Made by a program: the position numbers and the translations under genes. A DNA stretch of 64,000 nt, from contig NZ_JBASBR010000007.1 of the NCBI RefSeq assembly GCF_049651205.1, positions 496,001-560,000 on the forward strand, in the 5' to 3' direction. Below are positions 17,650-26,492 of this stretch, piece after piece. Source of the DNA: Castellaniella sp049651205. GTDB lineage: Bacteria > Pseudomonadota > Gammaproteobacteria > Burkholderiales > Burkholderiaceae_B. Position 1 is the stretch's first letter. Every line of letters begins with the position of its first letter. The notes under the pieces are model-generated. The model was not told where the DNA came from, searched no databases, and saw only the letters and a program-made list of their open reading frames with translations.

Positions 17650-18786
17650 TCAAGCGTTCTTGTACTTCTGCCAGAAATTATTCCAGTCCTGCAGCGATTG
17701 CTGGACCGGAAGCTGCCGATCGTGGATGCGGCCTTCTCGGATGATGTTCATCACGTTGTACTCATCCATCAGCATGCCCCCACGTTCAGCTGCCACGTGA
17801 TTGACCTTTGCCAGGAGTTTCCATCCCTCTTGATTCGGGATCACGGCCGGGTAAGCCTTCATGGTCGCCGCCTTGACCTGCCCCTCCGGGGTGGACATAT
17901 ATTGCAGGAACTTGGTGGCCAATCCGACCTTCTGGCTGCCCTTGCCGATACACAGGCATTCGTCCCATTGCAGACCGCCTTCCTTGGGCACGACAGTCTT
18001 GAACGGACCGCCATCCCGCGCCAGCAGGCCGGTAATCCAGTCACCGATGCCCAGCATGGCGTGGACCTGCTCTGTTTTCAACGCTGAAAGCGTGCCGCCA
18101 TAGCCGAAGAACCCAGCGATCTGCGGACGCAGGCTCATGGTTTTGTCCTGCACCTTTTGCCAGGCGGCGGCATCGATATCGTAAGGCTTGGAATTTCCGT
18201 TCAGCAGACTCATCTGACCGAGATTGGGCAGATGCCAGTCGAAATGCGCAACCTTGCCTTTGAGCTTTTTGTCCCAGAACATCTCGTAGGAGCTTGCCTG
18301 CTCGTCGGTAATATATTTGGTATTGAACGACACCCCCAGAAATCCGAAACGCATCAGCAACGCATACATGTCGTTCTCATGCCATAGCATGGGAAATCTA
18401 CGGAATTCCGGAAAATAATCATTAAAGGGATAGTCCGCCGGATTCAGCTTTTCGATATAACCAGCGGTTCGCAATTGCTGTACATATTCACCGTCAGCAA
18501 GAATGACATCGTACGTGCCGGGGGGCGACTGGGAGATCAGCGCCAGCATCTCGTCACCGCCGGTATAGTATTTGGCGCGGATCTTGACGCCATGCTTGTC
18601 CACAAAGTCCCCGACCACCTCGCGCTCAGCGAAGCCGTTCCAGGTCAGCATCGTCAACTGTTCCAGAGCCCAGGCGCTGCGTAGTGGAAGCGCACTGGCC
18701 ACAGCCGCAGCACCTGCCAGGCCCCCGAGCCTTGTGACAAAACGCCGACGAGCTGCAAAATCACTGCGTTTCATGGGAAGTTTCAT
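17650..18786 (-). CDS. Periplasmic substrate-binding protein of PotD/PotF type
   Basis: Solute-binding protein (378 residues) for the ABC importer. The leader has a twin-arginine-like stretch (RRRFVTRLGG) followed by a hydrophobic core ending in SAWALEQ, so export is likely by Tat. The mature part begins LTMLTWNGFAE, as polyamine-binding proteins do. It carries YDVILADGEYVQQL and the conserved GIGDWITGLLA/PKEGGLQWDECL region. Ligand is unknown; the operator shared with creatinase makes creatine or a related guanidino or methylamino compound likely. Confidence 0.88.
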   Translation of the reverse strand: MKLPMKRSDFAARRRFVTRLGGLAGAAAVASALPLRSAWALEQLTMLTWNGFAEREVVGDFVDKHGVKIRAKYYTGGDEMLALISQSPPGTYDVILADGEYVQQLRTAGYIEKLNPADYPFNDYFPEFRRFPMLWHENDMYALLMRFGFLGVSFNTKYITDEQASSYEMFWDKKLKGKVAHFDWHLPNLGQMSLLNGNSKPYDIDAAAWQKVQDKTMSLRPQIAGFFGYGGTLSALKTEQVHAMLGIGDWITGLLARDGGPFKTVVPKEGGLQWDECLCIGKGSQKVGLATKFLQYMSTPEGQVKAATMKAYPAVIPNQEGWKLLAKVNHVAAERGGMLMDEYNVMNIIREGRIHDRQLPVQQSLQDWNNFWQKYKNA

Positions 18787-18962
18787 GTTCCTTTTCTCCT
18801 TGGTTGTACCTAGCCATATCCAGCGCTAAATTGGACGTCGATTAATGCTATTGGAAACAACGAAAGGGACAGCAGCCCCTTTCAGGACCTACTTCCATAC
18901 TTGATGGCAGGCAATGCTTTGTCTCTGTCTTATGTCATCGTTTCAGCTTGCCTGCAACGCTG

Positions 18963-19024
18963 ATCCTACGGGTTCCTGCCGCCTGACTCGTTGCCGGAAA
19001 CGACATCAAATTGTCTGGAAGCGA
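18963..19024 (-). promoter_or_regulatory. AraC-type direct-repeat promoter of the ABC importer
   Basis: GAAACGA (18997–19003) and GAAGCGA (19018–19024) on the + strand, 21 bp apart. Reading leftward, a -10-like TAGGAT is at 18963–18968, again with 29 bp between its outer edge and the first repeat. The repeats are preceded by TTGCC and TTGTCT, as in the other two sites. The site abuts the end of alr (19033) and leaves a leader of about 170 bases before the binding-protein start. Confidence 0.72.
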
Positions 19025-19032
19025 ACCAGTAC

Positions 19033-20145
19033 CTATCGAGTGCAACGTGGGACGCGATGCGTCAACCCTGCCAGCAGATCATTGGCAATCGTGCTGGATG
19101 ACCAGGCAACCTCATCCACCGAAGGCCCGCCATCCCCCCACAAAACGACGGGCGACCCGACGTCCGCAGCAGGCACGGGATTCAAGTCCACGGACAGCAT
19201 GTCCATGGAAACCCGGCCCACCAGCCGGGTTCGCACGCCAGCCACCACCACCGGAGTACCGGTGATGGCGTGGCGGGGATAGCCATCCGCATAGCCGCAG
19301 GCAACGATCCCCACCCGCATGTCGTGATCCGTGCGGAATGCGTGGCCGTAGCCGATCGCCTCGCCCGCCGGCAGCACATGGACACTGATCAGTTCGGAGC
19401 CCAGCGTCATGGCCGGACGCAGCCCCAGGGATTCGGCATCCCGGCCCATATAAGGGGACGCTCCATACAGGCAAATCCCCGGCCGTGTCCATTGCTCATC
19501 CCCCGGGATCCGGGCAGCCAGGCCGGGGGCTAGAACCGCGGCCGAGTTGCAGACGCTGACTGGGCCAGGAAGCCCCGCCGTGACGCGGCTGAAGCATTCC
19601 AGCTGCTCCCGCGTCACGGCCAGATCGTCATCAGCTCGGGCGAAATGCGTCATCTTGCCGACGGCCCCCAGAACACCGGCATTTTGCAACACCCGTGCGC
19701 GGTCGAATGCGGCGCGGTATTCCCCTGGCTGAAATCCCAGCCGATGCATGCCGGAATTGAGCATGATGTGAACATCGACACCGACGCGGCCGGAATGCGC
19801 TGCCAGCATGTCCATTTGCGCATGGCTGTGCACCACCGTACTGATCGAGTGATGAGCCAGCACATTCAGATCCTGCGGCTTGAAGAATCCTTCCAGAAGC
19901 AGGATGGGCCGCCGCCAGCCCAGGTCGCGGCATCGCACCGCCTCGTCGAGATCGAGCAGGGCCAGACCATCAGCCGCAGCAAAGCCGCGCACAGCGGCTT
20001 CCAGGCCATGGCCGTAGGCGTTGGCCTTGACCACAGCCCAGATGCGAGCCGGCGCAGCCGTATCGTCCGCCAGACGGCGGGCCACACGGCTTAGATTGAG
20101 CGCCAGGGCCCCCGCATCAATCGTTGCCAGAATGGGACGCGACAC
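19033..20145 (-). CDS. alr: Alanine/serine racemase (Alr family)
   Basis: PLP-dependent fold-type III racemase (370 residues). The PLP lysine is in VKANAYGHG near residue 38, and the C-terminal tyrosine region is RPGICLYGASPY. The usual GYADGYPR and GRVSMDM motifs are present. GTG at 20145 is chosen because AGAGAGGG lies just upstream; it overlaps dsdA by 29 bp. Being coupled to a D-serine dehydratase, it may act on serine as well as or instead of alanine. That is inference. Confidence 0.85.
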   Translation of the reverse strand: MSRPILATIDAGALALNLSRVARRLADDTAAPARIWAVVKANAYGHGLEAAVRGFAAADGLALLDLDEAVRCRDLGWRRPILLLEGFFKPQDLNVLAHHSISTVVHSHAQMDMLAAHSGRVGVDVHIMLNSGMHRLGFQPGEYRAAFDRARVLQNAGVLGAVGKMTHFARADDDLAVTREQLECFSRVTAGLPGPVSVCNSAAVLAPGLAARIPGDEQWTRPGICLYGASPYMGRDAESLGLRPAMTLGSELISVHVLPAGEAIGYGHAFRTDHDMRVGIVACGYADGYPRHAITGTPVVVAGVRTRLVGRVSMDMLSVDLNPVPAADVGSPVVLWGDGGPSVDEVAWSSSTIANDLLAGLTHRVPRCTR

Positions 20146-21448
20146 GACACCCTCTCTCGCGAAATTCCTGGCGGATGGCTTCTGGAACCAGCGACCCGCC
20201 GGTACTCCAGATAACATGGCTTGCCTGATCCATGACAGATTCCAGGCCATGGCGCTGAAGATAAGCCCGGCCCTGTGGCGAATCCAGGACCCACGCGGGC
20301 CCACGCAAGCCGGTCGCCGCGGAAGGCTCCACATAGATATTCTCCGCGTTTTCCAGGCGCCAGGCGTCGCCATAGAAAATTGGCTCATCAGCCGTGAACA
20401 CCCCCGACAGCAGGGGCTCGATCAACGGCGCAACCAGCGGCGAGGCCAGCCCCACCGCAAGGCCATCGGCCTCGGTGCGATTGTCCAGCCCGACGTCGTA
20501 GACGGACACAGGGTGCCGTACGCCGCACGCCAGCTGCACCAGCATGCAGGGGGATGCCGTCGGCTCGACGAAGAAGCCATGCACATGTCGGCCAAACAAA
20601 CGTTTCAGGCCAAACAGGATGCCGCCCGGTGCTCCACCCACCCCGCACGGCAGATAGACGAACAGCGGATGATCAGCGTCGACCAACCGACCGGCCGCCC
20701 ACAACTGTGTTTGCAACTCGCGCGCTGCCGCGGCATATCCCAGAAATAGGGCCTCGGAATGCTCGTCATCGACGAAATGCATCATGGGGTCGGCCTGTGC
20801 AATCGCCCGGCCGGCGGCCACTGCGGCCGCATAGTCGCCAGAGTGTTCCACGACATCGATCCCGTGCTTGCGCAAGCGTTGCTTCTTCCATTCCTTGGCA
20901 TCTGCGGACATATGCACCACTGCGCGCAGACTCAGGCCCGCCCCGATCAGGCCGATGCCCAGGCCCAGATTGCCAGTACTGCCAACCGCCAGAGTGTGGC
21001 GGCCCAGGATAGCCCGTCCTTGTGGACTGGCTAGTACACGGCGATCCGTATCGTCACGCAACAACCCCTCTTCGGTGCCGATCCGTTCGGCCAATGACAG
21101 CACTTCGTGAAAACCGCCTCGTGCTTTGACGGATCCCGCCACGGGCAAGGCATCATCCCGCTTGAGTAACCAGGCCCCGGCTGATTCGCCATGGAATATC
21201 AAATCCCTGAAGCGAGGAATCGGCGTCAGGGGTGAATCCAGCTGGCCCGCATTGGCCCGCAATTCGGGGAATACTTGCTCTAACAGACCTGCGCAGCGAG
21301 CGAATCGCGCTTCGGCCACAGCTGGATCCAAGGCAACGGCTGTCCCGTCGGATCCGGCATCGTAGCCCGGGTTAAGCCACAGCAAGGGCTGCCTCTGCAT
21401 CACGCCCGCTGGCAGACTGGAATATCGGCTTGCTAGACTCTCGTTCAT
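20117..21448 (-). CDS. dsdA: D-serine dehydratase (D-serine ammonia-lyase)
   Basis: PLP enzyme (443 residues, typical for DsdA) turning D-serine into pyruvate and ammonia. The PLP lysine is in PVAGSVKARGGFHE. The substrate loop is AVGSTGNLGLGIG, the phosphate-binding Gly loop is PCGVGGAPGG, and the C-terminus has the HVIWSTGGSLVP segment. It starts within the folE2 stop (ATGA overlap). No dsdC-like activator is near; control is more likely from the creatinase promoter upstream. Confidence 0.95.
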   Translation of the reverse strand: MNESLASRYSSLPAGVMQRQPLLWLNPGYDAGSDGTAVALDPAVAEARFARCAGLLEQVFPELRANAGQLDSPLTPIPRFRDLIFHGESAGAWLLKRDDALPVAGSVKARGGFHEVLSLAERIGTEEGLLRDDTDRRVLASPQGRAILGRHTLAVGSTGNLGLGIGLIGAGLSLRAVVHMSADAKEWKKQRLRKHGIDVVEHSGDYAAAVAAGRAIAQADPMMHFVDDEHSEALFLGYAAAARELQTQLWAAGRLVDADHPLFVYLPCGVGGAPGGILFGLKRLFGRHVHGFFVEPTASPCMLVQLACGVRHPVSVYDVGLDNRTEADGLAVGLASPLVAPLIEPLLSGVFTADEPIFYGDAWRLENAENIYVEPSAATGLRGPAWVLDSPQGRAYLQRHGLESVMDQASHVIWSTGGSLVPEAIRQEFRERGCRVASHSGND

Positions 21449-22266
21449 CGTTCGTTCCTATTGTTCACCATGGCATAGGCCGAATGATTATGAATCGACT
21501 CGAAATTCTCGGCCTCTACTTGATAGGATGCCACGCCGGGCAGCCGCCGCAACAGGACAGCCACATCACGCACCAGGTCTTCGACGAATTTTGGATTCTC
21601 GTATGCCTGCTCGGTGACGAACTTTTCATCCTCTCGCTTGAGCAGACCCCATAACTGCGAAGAGGCCTGCGCCTCCACACCGCGGATCAACACATCCAGA
21701 TCCGCCGCCACGGGCGTTTCATAGTCGAGGGAGACCTGGACATGCGAGCGCTGGTTGTGTGCCCCGTACTCGGAAATCGCTTTAGAACAGGGGCACAGGC
21801 TGGTCACAGGCACTTGGACCTGCTGCGAGAACCGGGTTGGCGCACCCTGCGAGGCGTGGGCCACCCAGCTGACCTGGTAATCCATGAGACTGCGCAGGCC
21901 GGACACCGGAGCCGCCTTTTCCAGGAAATAAGGAAAACTGGCGGTCAAGTCGGCGCTCTCCACTCCCAGTCGGTCGCACACAGCCCGCGCCATGCGGCAA
22001 AAGCCATCCGGGGACATTGGCGTCTCACGCCAGGCTTCCAGCACCTCGATGAAGCGCGACATGTGAGTGCCCTTGTCCTTGGCGGGCAAGGCCACGGTCA
22101 TTTCCCAATGCGCAACGATTTGCTGCGGCTGGCCGGCCGACATGGCCAGCCGCAGCGGATAACATACCCCTCTGACACCGACCCTTTGAATAGGGACCCC
22201 ACGAGTATCCGGACCGCCCTGTACGTCTGGCATCGAAACCGCAACGGGATCGAAAAGAGTATTCAT
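21445..22266 (-). CDS. folE2: GTP cyclohydrolase FolE2 (type IB)
   Basis: FolE2 (273 residues) makes dihydroneopterin triphosphate, the first step of folate synthesis, using Mn or other metals in place of the Zn of FolE. The metal/catalytic Cys lies in SLCPCSKAISEYGAHNQRS, and the C-terminus has the FESIHNHSAY segment. It is overlapped by dsdA. Location in the creatinase unit suggests it boosts THF supply for sarcosine demethylation; zinc starvation would be the usual reason for a FolE2, but no Zur site is apparent. Confidence 0.93.
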   Translation of the reverse strand: MNTLFDPVAVSMPDVQGGPDTRGVPIQRVGVRGVCYPLRLAMSAGQPQQIVAHWEMTVALPAKDKGTHMSRFIEVLEAWRETPMSPDGFCRMARAVCDRLGVESADLTASFPYFLEKAAPVSGLRSLMDYQVSWVAHASQGAPTRFSQQVQVPVTSLCPCSKAISEYGAHNQRSHVQVSLDYETPVAADLDVLIRGVEAQASSQLWGLLKREDEKFVTEQAYENPKFVEDLVRDVAVLLRRLPGVASYQVEAENFESIHNHSAYAMVNNRNER

Positions 22267-22305
22267 CTGCTTTCTGCTCAGTCCACGAATTTTCGAAACG
22301 AATCC

Positions 22306-23631
22306 CTAATGCGCGAGCGGGTCACGCGAGGTCTCCTTGCTCAGCGCCATTGCGACCAGCGCAATGCCCGCCGCCGCCACGAGATACCAGGCGGGGGCCA
22401 GCTTGTTGCCCGTCAGATGGATCAGCCAGGTTGCAATGAACGGCGCGGTCCCGCCAAAAATCGCATTGGCCAAATTGAAGCTAAGTGCAAAGCCGCTGTA
22501 GCGCACCCGGGTCGGAAAGATCTCTGACAAAAAGCACGGCAAAGTCCCGTCGTTCATGGTCAACATGGCGCCAAACACGATCTGGATCAGGACCATGCCC
22601 AGAAAGCCCACGGACGCCAGACTACTAAACAGCGGCACCGTCAACCCGATGAAGGCGATCGACGCCAGAATGAGCATCGTCTTGCGGCCCCAGCGATCGG
22701 ACAGGATGCCCATCAGGAAAATGAAACCGATATAGGAAATCAATGCGATCGTCGTCGCCATGAAAGATTCTGTTTCGCCAACCCCCAACTCAACAGCCAA
22801 ATACGTGGGCATGTAGCTCAAAATGATGTAAAAGCCCACGGCATTGAGCATGGTGACGCCGATCGCGATCACCAAGGCGCGGCGATGCCGGGACAACAGC
22901 AGGCTGACCGGCGCATGGGACACTTCACGCGATTCTTCCATTTCACGGAACTTGGGCGAATCTTCGAGATGAATCCGGATATAGCGGCCGATGTAGCCCA
23001 GAGGCGCCGCCAGCAGAAACGGCAGGCGCCAGCCATAGGACTGCATCTGTTCCGGGGTCAGAAACAAATGCATGCTAGAGACCATCAGCGATCCCAACAG
23101 CAAACCAGCGGCCGTACTGGCTGGCACGATGCTGGCGTACAGGCCGCGCTTGTGAGCGGGCGCGTATTCGACCAGAAACGCCGAGGCGCCCGCATACTCA
23201 CCCGAGGCGGAAAATCCCTGCACCAGACGCAAACCCAGCAACAGAACTGGCGCCCAGACGCCGATCTGATTGAAATCCGGTAAAAGCGCAATGGCGAAGG
23301 TTGCCAGAGACATAATGATGATCGACAGCGACAGCGCATGTTTGCGGCCGATCTTGTCGCCATAATGGCCCCAGAACACGCCACCGATAGGCCGAACGAT
23401 GAAGGACAGTGCAAATACACCGAACGTCGCCATCAGGCCGGCGGTCGGTGAGACATCGGGAAAAAAAACGGCTGCGATAATCGTTGCCAGATAGGCATAA
23501 GACGCGTAATCAAACCATTCGACAAAGTTACCGATGAAGCCTGCAGCGGCAACCTTGCTAATGACGCGGCGTTCACCAACGCCAGGCATGACGCCTGCGC
23601 GGACGGTGGTAGAAGTCATTGCTGTCTCCAT
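22306..23631 (-). CDS. MFS transporter, MHS (ProP/ShiA-like) family
   Basis: Twelve-segment symporter of 441 residues. The family signature GFIGNFVEWFDYASYAYLA opens segment 1, and the loop 2/3 motif is GHYGDKIGRKHAL. The loop 8/9 equivalent is GILSDRWGRK. Relatives take up betaine, proline, citrate or shikimate with protons. Between creatinase and folE2 it is a good candidate for creatine or sarcosine uptake. Two in-frame ATGs (23631 and 23619) each have a purine-rich site upstream, so the start is uncertain by four residues. Confidence 0.88.
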   Translation of the reverse strand: METAMTSTTVRAGVMPGVGERRVISKVAAAGFIGNFVEWFDYASYAYLATIIAAVFFPDVSPTAGLMATFGVFALSFIVRPIGGVFWGHYGDKIGRKHALSLSIIIMSLATFAIALLPDFNQIGVWAPVLLLGLRLVQGFSASGEYAGASAFLVEYAPAHKRGLYASIVPASTAAGLLLGSLMVSSMHLFLTPEQMQSYGWRLPFLLAAPLGYIGRYIRIHLEDSPKFREMEESREVSHAPVSLLLSRHRRALVIAIGVTMLNAVGFYIILSYMPTYLAVELGVGETESFMATTIALISYIGFIFLMGILSDRWGRKTMLILASIAFIGLTVPLFSSLASVGFLGMVLIQIVFGAMLTMNDGTLPCFLSEIFPTRVRYSGFALSFNLANAIFGGTAPFIATWLIHLTGNKLAPAWYLVAAAGIALVAMALSKETSRDPLAH

Positions 23632-23725
23632 GGGCCGTCCTTCCAGCCGATCCTTTCCGGACCGTCCCGATTGGACGTGCTCCTTTATTGGTATAGCGGA
23701 AAATCATGCAAATCCGTTGGGGGCA

Positions 23726-23764
23726 TGAAGTGCCAACCCCGAACAAACCGGGATCGGCACTTCA
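23726..23764 (-). repeat. Hairpin downstream of creatinase
   Basis: TGAAGTGCC (23726–23734) pairs with GGCACTTCA (23756–23764), with CCCCG/CGGGG-like inner pairing. It sits 12 bp after the creatinase stop on the leftward strand and lacks a T-run. It may stabilise or attenuate the message before the MFS gene. Confidence 0.6.
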
Positions 23765-23776
23765 GGCGACAGCGGA

Positions 23777-25030
23777 TCAGCGCTTCACGATATTGTGCTC
23801 TGGACCATACGGGAACTTGGTAATATTCTCGGCCCCGTCAGCTGTCACGACCAGGATGTCATGTTCGCGATAGCCACCAGCGCCCGGCTGTCCTTCAGGC
23901 AGCATTAGCATCGGTTCCATCGAGACCACCATGTTGGGCGTCAGCACGGTATCGATATCCTCGCGCAGTTCCAGCCCAGCCTCGCGCCCATAATAGTGGG
24001 ACAGGACACCAAACGAATGGCCGTAGCCGAAGGTACGATACTTCAGCACGTCATGGCGATGGAAGATCTCGTTCAGCTCGGCCGCGATATCGCAGCATCG
24101 GGCACCCGGGCGGATCAGCTTCTGACCAGCCTCATGCACCTCGACGTTAATTTCCCAGATACGGCGGTGGGCATCCGAGCATTCCTCGGCAAACAGCGTG
24201 CGCTCCAGCGCCGTGTAGTAGCCGGAGATCATAGGAAAGCAATTCAGGCTCAGGATGTCGCCGCGCTGGATCCGGCGCGACGTAACCGGATTGTGGGCAC
24301 CGTCGGTGTTGAGTCCGGACTGAAACCATGTCCATGTGTCCATCAGCTCGGCATCCGGATAGGTACGGGCGATCTCACGCACCATCGCCTGCGTAGACGC
24401 CAGCGCCACTTCGTGCTCAGGCACGCCCACAGCGATGGCATCATGGCAGGCGGCCCCGCCGATGTCCGCGATCCGGGCACCCTGTTTGATCAGGGCGATT
24501 TCCTCATCAGACTTGACCATCCGCAGCCGCATGCAGGCCTTGCCGATATCCACCAGCTCGCTGCCCGGGAGGGCGGCACGCAGCTTATCGAGGTTTTCTG
24601 CCGTGATGTGATCAAGTTCCACCCCGACCCGCTTCTTGCCCTTCAGCAGGGTCTGAACCGCGTGGAAATAGTTATCTCGCTGCCAATCCGTGTAGACGAT
24701 GTTATCGCCGAAGCTGCGGCGTGCCGGCTGGCCGGCATCAATATTGGCGCTGATGGTGGTGTGCTTGTCCTGTGTAAGCGCCAACCCATAAAAGCGTCCG
24801 AAGTGGCAAAATAGAAAATCGGCGTAGTAATTGATGTTGTGGTATGAAGTGAACAGAATGCCATCGATATCATTGCCAGCCATGTGTGCACGCACCGCAT
24901 CGATGCGCCGCTGCATTTCAGCGGCCGAAAAGGTTGGTTTGGCATGCGTGCCGTTGGGAATCTGCAGCAGGCGCGTCTCGCGCATCTGCTGAGCTGCTGT
25001 GGCGGCATTTGAAAATTGCAGGCTGCTCAT
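23777..25030 (-). CDS. Creatinase (creatine amidinohydrolase)
   Basis: Enzyme of 417 residues hydrolysing creatine to sarcosine and urea, in the pita-bread (M24) fold. TSYHNINYYADFLFCHFGR near the N-terminus, DTWTWFQSGLNTDGAHNPVT, LSLNCFPMISGYYTALERT and FGYGHSFGVLSHYYGREAG match the pseudomonad creatinase closely, including its catalytic His region. M24 metal ligands are replaced, as expected for creatinase. The start at 25030 is set by AGGAGAT 6 bases upstream. It is the first gene of a leftward unit running to alr. Confidence 0.95.
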   Translation of the reverse strand: MSSLQFSNAATAAQQMRETRLLQIPNGTHAKPTFSAAEMQRRIDAVRAHMAGNDIDGILFTSYHNINYYADFLFCHFGRFYGLALTQDKHTTISANIDAGQPARRSFGDNIVYTDWQRDNYFHAVQTLLKGKKRVGVELDHITAENLDKLRAALPGSELVDIGKACMRLRMVKSDEEIALIKQGARIADIGGAACHDAIAVGVPEHEVALASTQAMVREIARTYPDAELMDTWTWFQSGLNTDGAHNPVTSRRIQRGDILSLNCFPMISGYYTALERTLFAEECSDAHRRIWEINVEVHEAGQKLIRPGARCCDIAAELNEIFHRHDVLKYRTFGYGHSFGVLSHYYGREAGLELREDIDTVLTPNMVVSMEPMLMLPEGQPGAGGYREHDILVVTADGAENITKFPYGPEHNIVKR

Positions 25031-25098
25031 GGGGATATCTCCTGTGATTGGCATTGACTTTTGAAATGACCACTCGGTCATCCTTGTTCGTGCAGACC

Positions 25099-25160
25099 AT
25101 CTTAGAGACCCGATACACCCCACCTTTTTTCAGAAGCGACCTTTAATTGCCTGGAAACGA
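25099..25160 (-). promoter_or_regulatory. AraC-type direct-repeat promoter of creatinase
   Basis: GAAGCGA (25133–25139) and GAAACGA (25154–25160) on the + strand, 21 bp apart. A -10-like TAAGAT is read leftward at 25099–25104. A run shared with the 14.6-kb site (TTTTTTCAGAAGCGACC) and the shared CATCTTAGAGA block show common origin. The site lies between creatinase and the divergent regulator gene, so it may serve both. Confidence 0.78.
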
Positions 25161-25246
25161 AGATTCTCACCAAGCAAGACAAATCTATAGCAAACTCGGC
25201 ACCACAGTTTGAAAGCAGAAGTACTCTTCAGACGGAGACAAGCAGG

Positions 25247-26290
25247 ATGGATATCCTTTCGATTCAGGATGCCTTGCATGGGCATCCGATCCCTGCCACA
25301 CAACACTACGGCTTTTTGCTCGTTCCGGGATTTAGCCTGATCGGCTTTTCCTCTGCCCTTGAACCCTTGCGCATGGCCAACCTTGCCAGCGACAACAGGC
25401 TGTTTCAGTGGTCCACGATCAGCCTGGACGGCGCACCCGCCCAGGCAAGCAACGGCATCGCCATCCAGCCAGATTACGCGATGGATGGGGCACCGGCATT
25501 CGATACCCTGTTCGTCTGCGGATCCAACCCCATCCCGCCCCGCATCGAACCGCGCTACCTGAACTGGCTGCGCCACCTGGCACGACAGAAAACCGTTCTG
25601 GGCGGCATCTGCACAGGCAGCTACTGGTTGGCACGCGCGGGTTTGCTGAACGGCTACCGCTGCACCCTACACTGGGAAGACACCGAGCGGCTTCTGACAG
25701 ACTTCCCCGACATCATTGTCTCCAAGCATATCTATGAAATCGACCGGGACCGCTACACCTGCAGTGGCGGAATCGCGCCCGTGGATCTCATGGTTGCGCT
25801 CATCAGTCTGAGAACTGGGAGCAACGAGATCGCTGCTAAAGTCTCCGAACTAATGGTCTGCGAACGGATCAGATCCACCCAGGACTCCCAGCGGATACCA
25901 CTGCGCCAGCAATTGGGAACGAGCCAGCCGAAACTGACCGAGGTCGTGACGTTGATGGAAAACAACCTTGAAGAGCCTTTAACCAAAGAAGAACTAGCGC
26001 AATTTATCCAAGTTTCCGTACGCCAGCTCGAGCGCCTGTTCCAGGAGCATCTGAGATGTACGCCCAATACCTATTACCTCGAATTACGGCTACGCAGGGC
26101 ACGGCAATTACTTCTGAGCTCGAATCAATCCATCATTGATGTAGCGGCCGCCTGTGGTTTCGTATCAGTGACCCATTTCACGCACCGCTATCGGGCTTAC
26201 TTCAGCACCACACCCGGCCGCGAACGCCGCGTCGGCCAGCCACCCAACGCGCGATCGGCTGTCGGTAGACCTCCCGTGCGGATATCCTGA
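25247..26290 (+). CDS. GlxA-family AraC-type regulator divergent from creatinase
   Basis: Regulator of 347 residues: an N-terminal DJ-1/PfpI-like sensor (YGFLLVPGFSLIGFSSALEP; GGICTGSYWLARAGLL) and a C-terminal AraC domain (TKEELAQFIQVSVRQLERLF; IIDVAAACGFVSVTHFTHRY). Residues after ~325 are a Pro/Arg-rich tail not needed for the fold. GbdR-like proteins sense betaine or dimethylglycine. This one faces creatinase across the repeat at 25133–25160 and is the best candidate to bind it. Base use does not differ from its neighbours. Confidence 0.88.
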   Translation: MDILSIQDALHGHPIPATQHYGFLLVPGFSLIGFSSALEPLRMANLASDNRLFQWSTISLDGAPAQASNGIAIQPDYAMDGAPAFDTLFVCGSNPIPPRIEPRYLNWLRHLARQKTVLGGICTGSYWLARAGLLNGYRCTLHWEDTERLLTDFPDIIVSKHIYEIDRDRYTCSGGIAPVDLMVALISLRTGSNEIAAKVSELMVCERIRSTQDSQRIPLRQQLGTSQPKLTEVVTLMENNLEEPLTKEELAQFIQVSVRQLERLFQEHLRCTPNTYYLELRLRRARQLLLSSNQSIIDVAAACGFVSVTHFTHRYRAYFSTTPGRERRVGQPPNARSAVGRPPVRIS

Positions 26291-26492
26291 GCGGCGGCCG
26301 GTGGACGTCTGCGGCCAGAACGCCCGCAACGGCACTCGCGTCCCAGTATTATGGCGCGAACATACCTGCGAAAGACGTGGCTTTCCCTAGAATGGTCAGC
26401 AAGCGAGCCTGGCAGATCGCACCGACCTTAACCAGCGTCGCACGCGCATCGAACGCGCGCACAGCGATGCCTGACTCATTACGGGAGACACC

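Noticed and set aside
26291..26492. Possible glycine riboswitch ahead of glyA
   Set aside because: I could not find paired glycine-aptamer-like cores or an expression platform in the 202-bp leader; only the ribosome site is clear.
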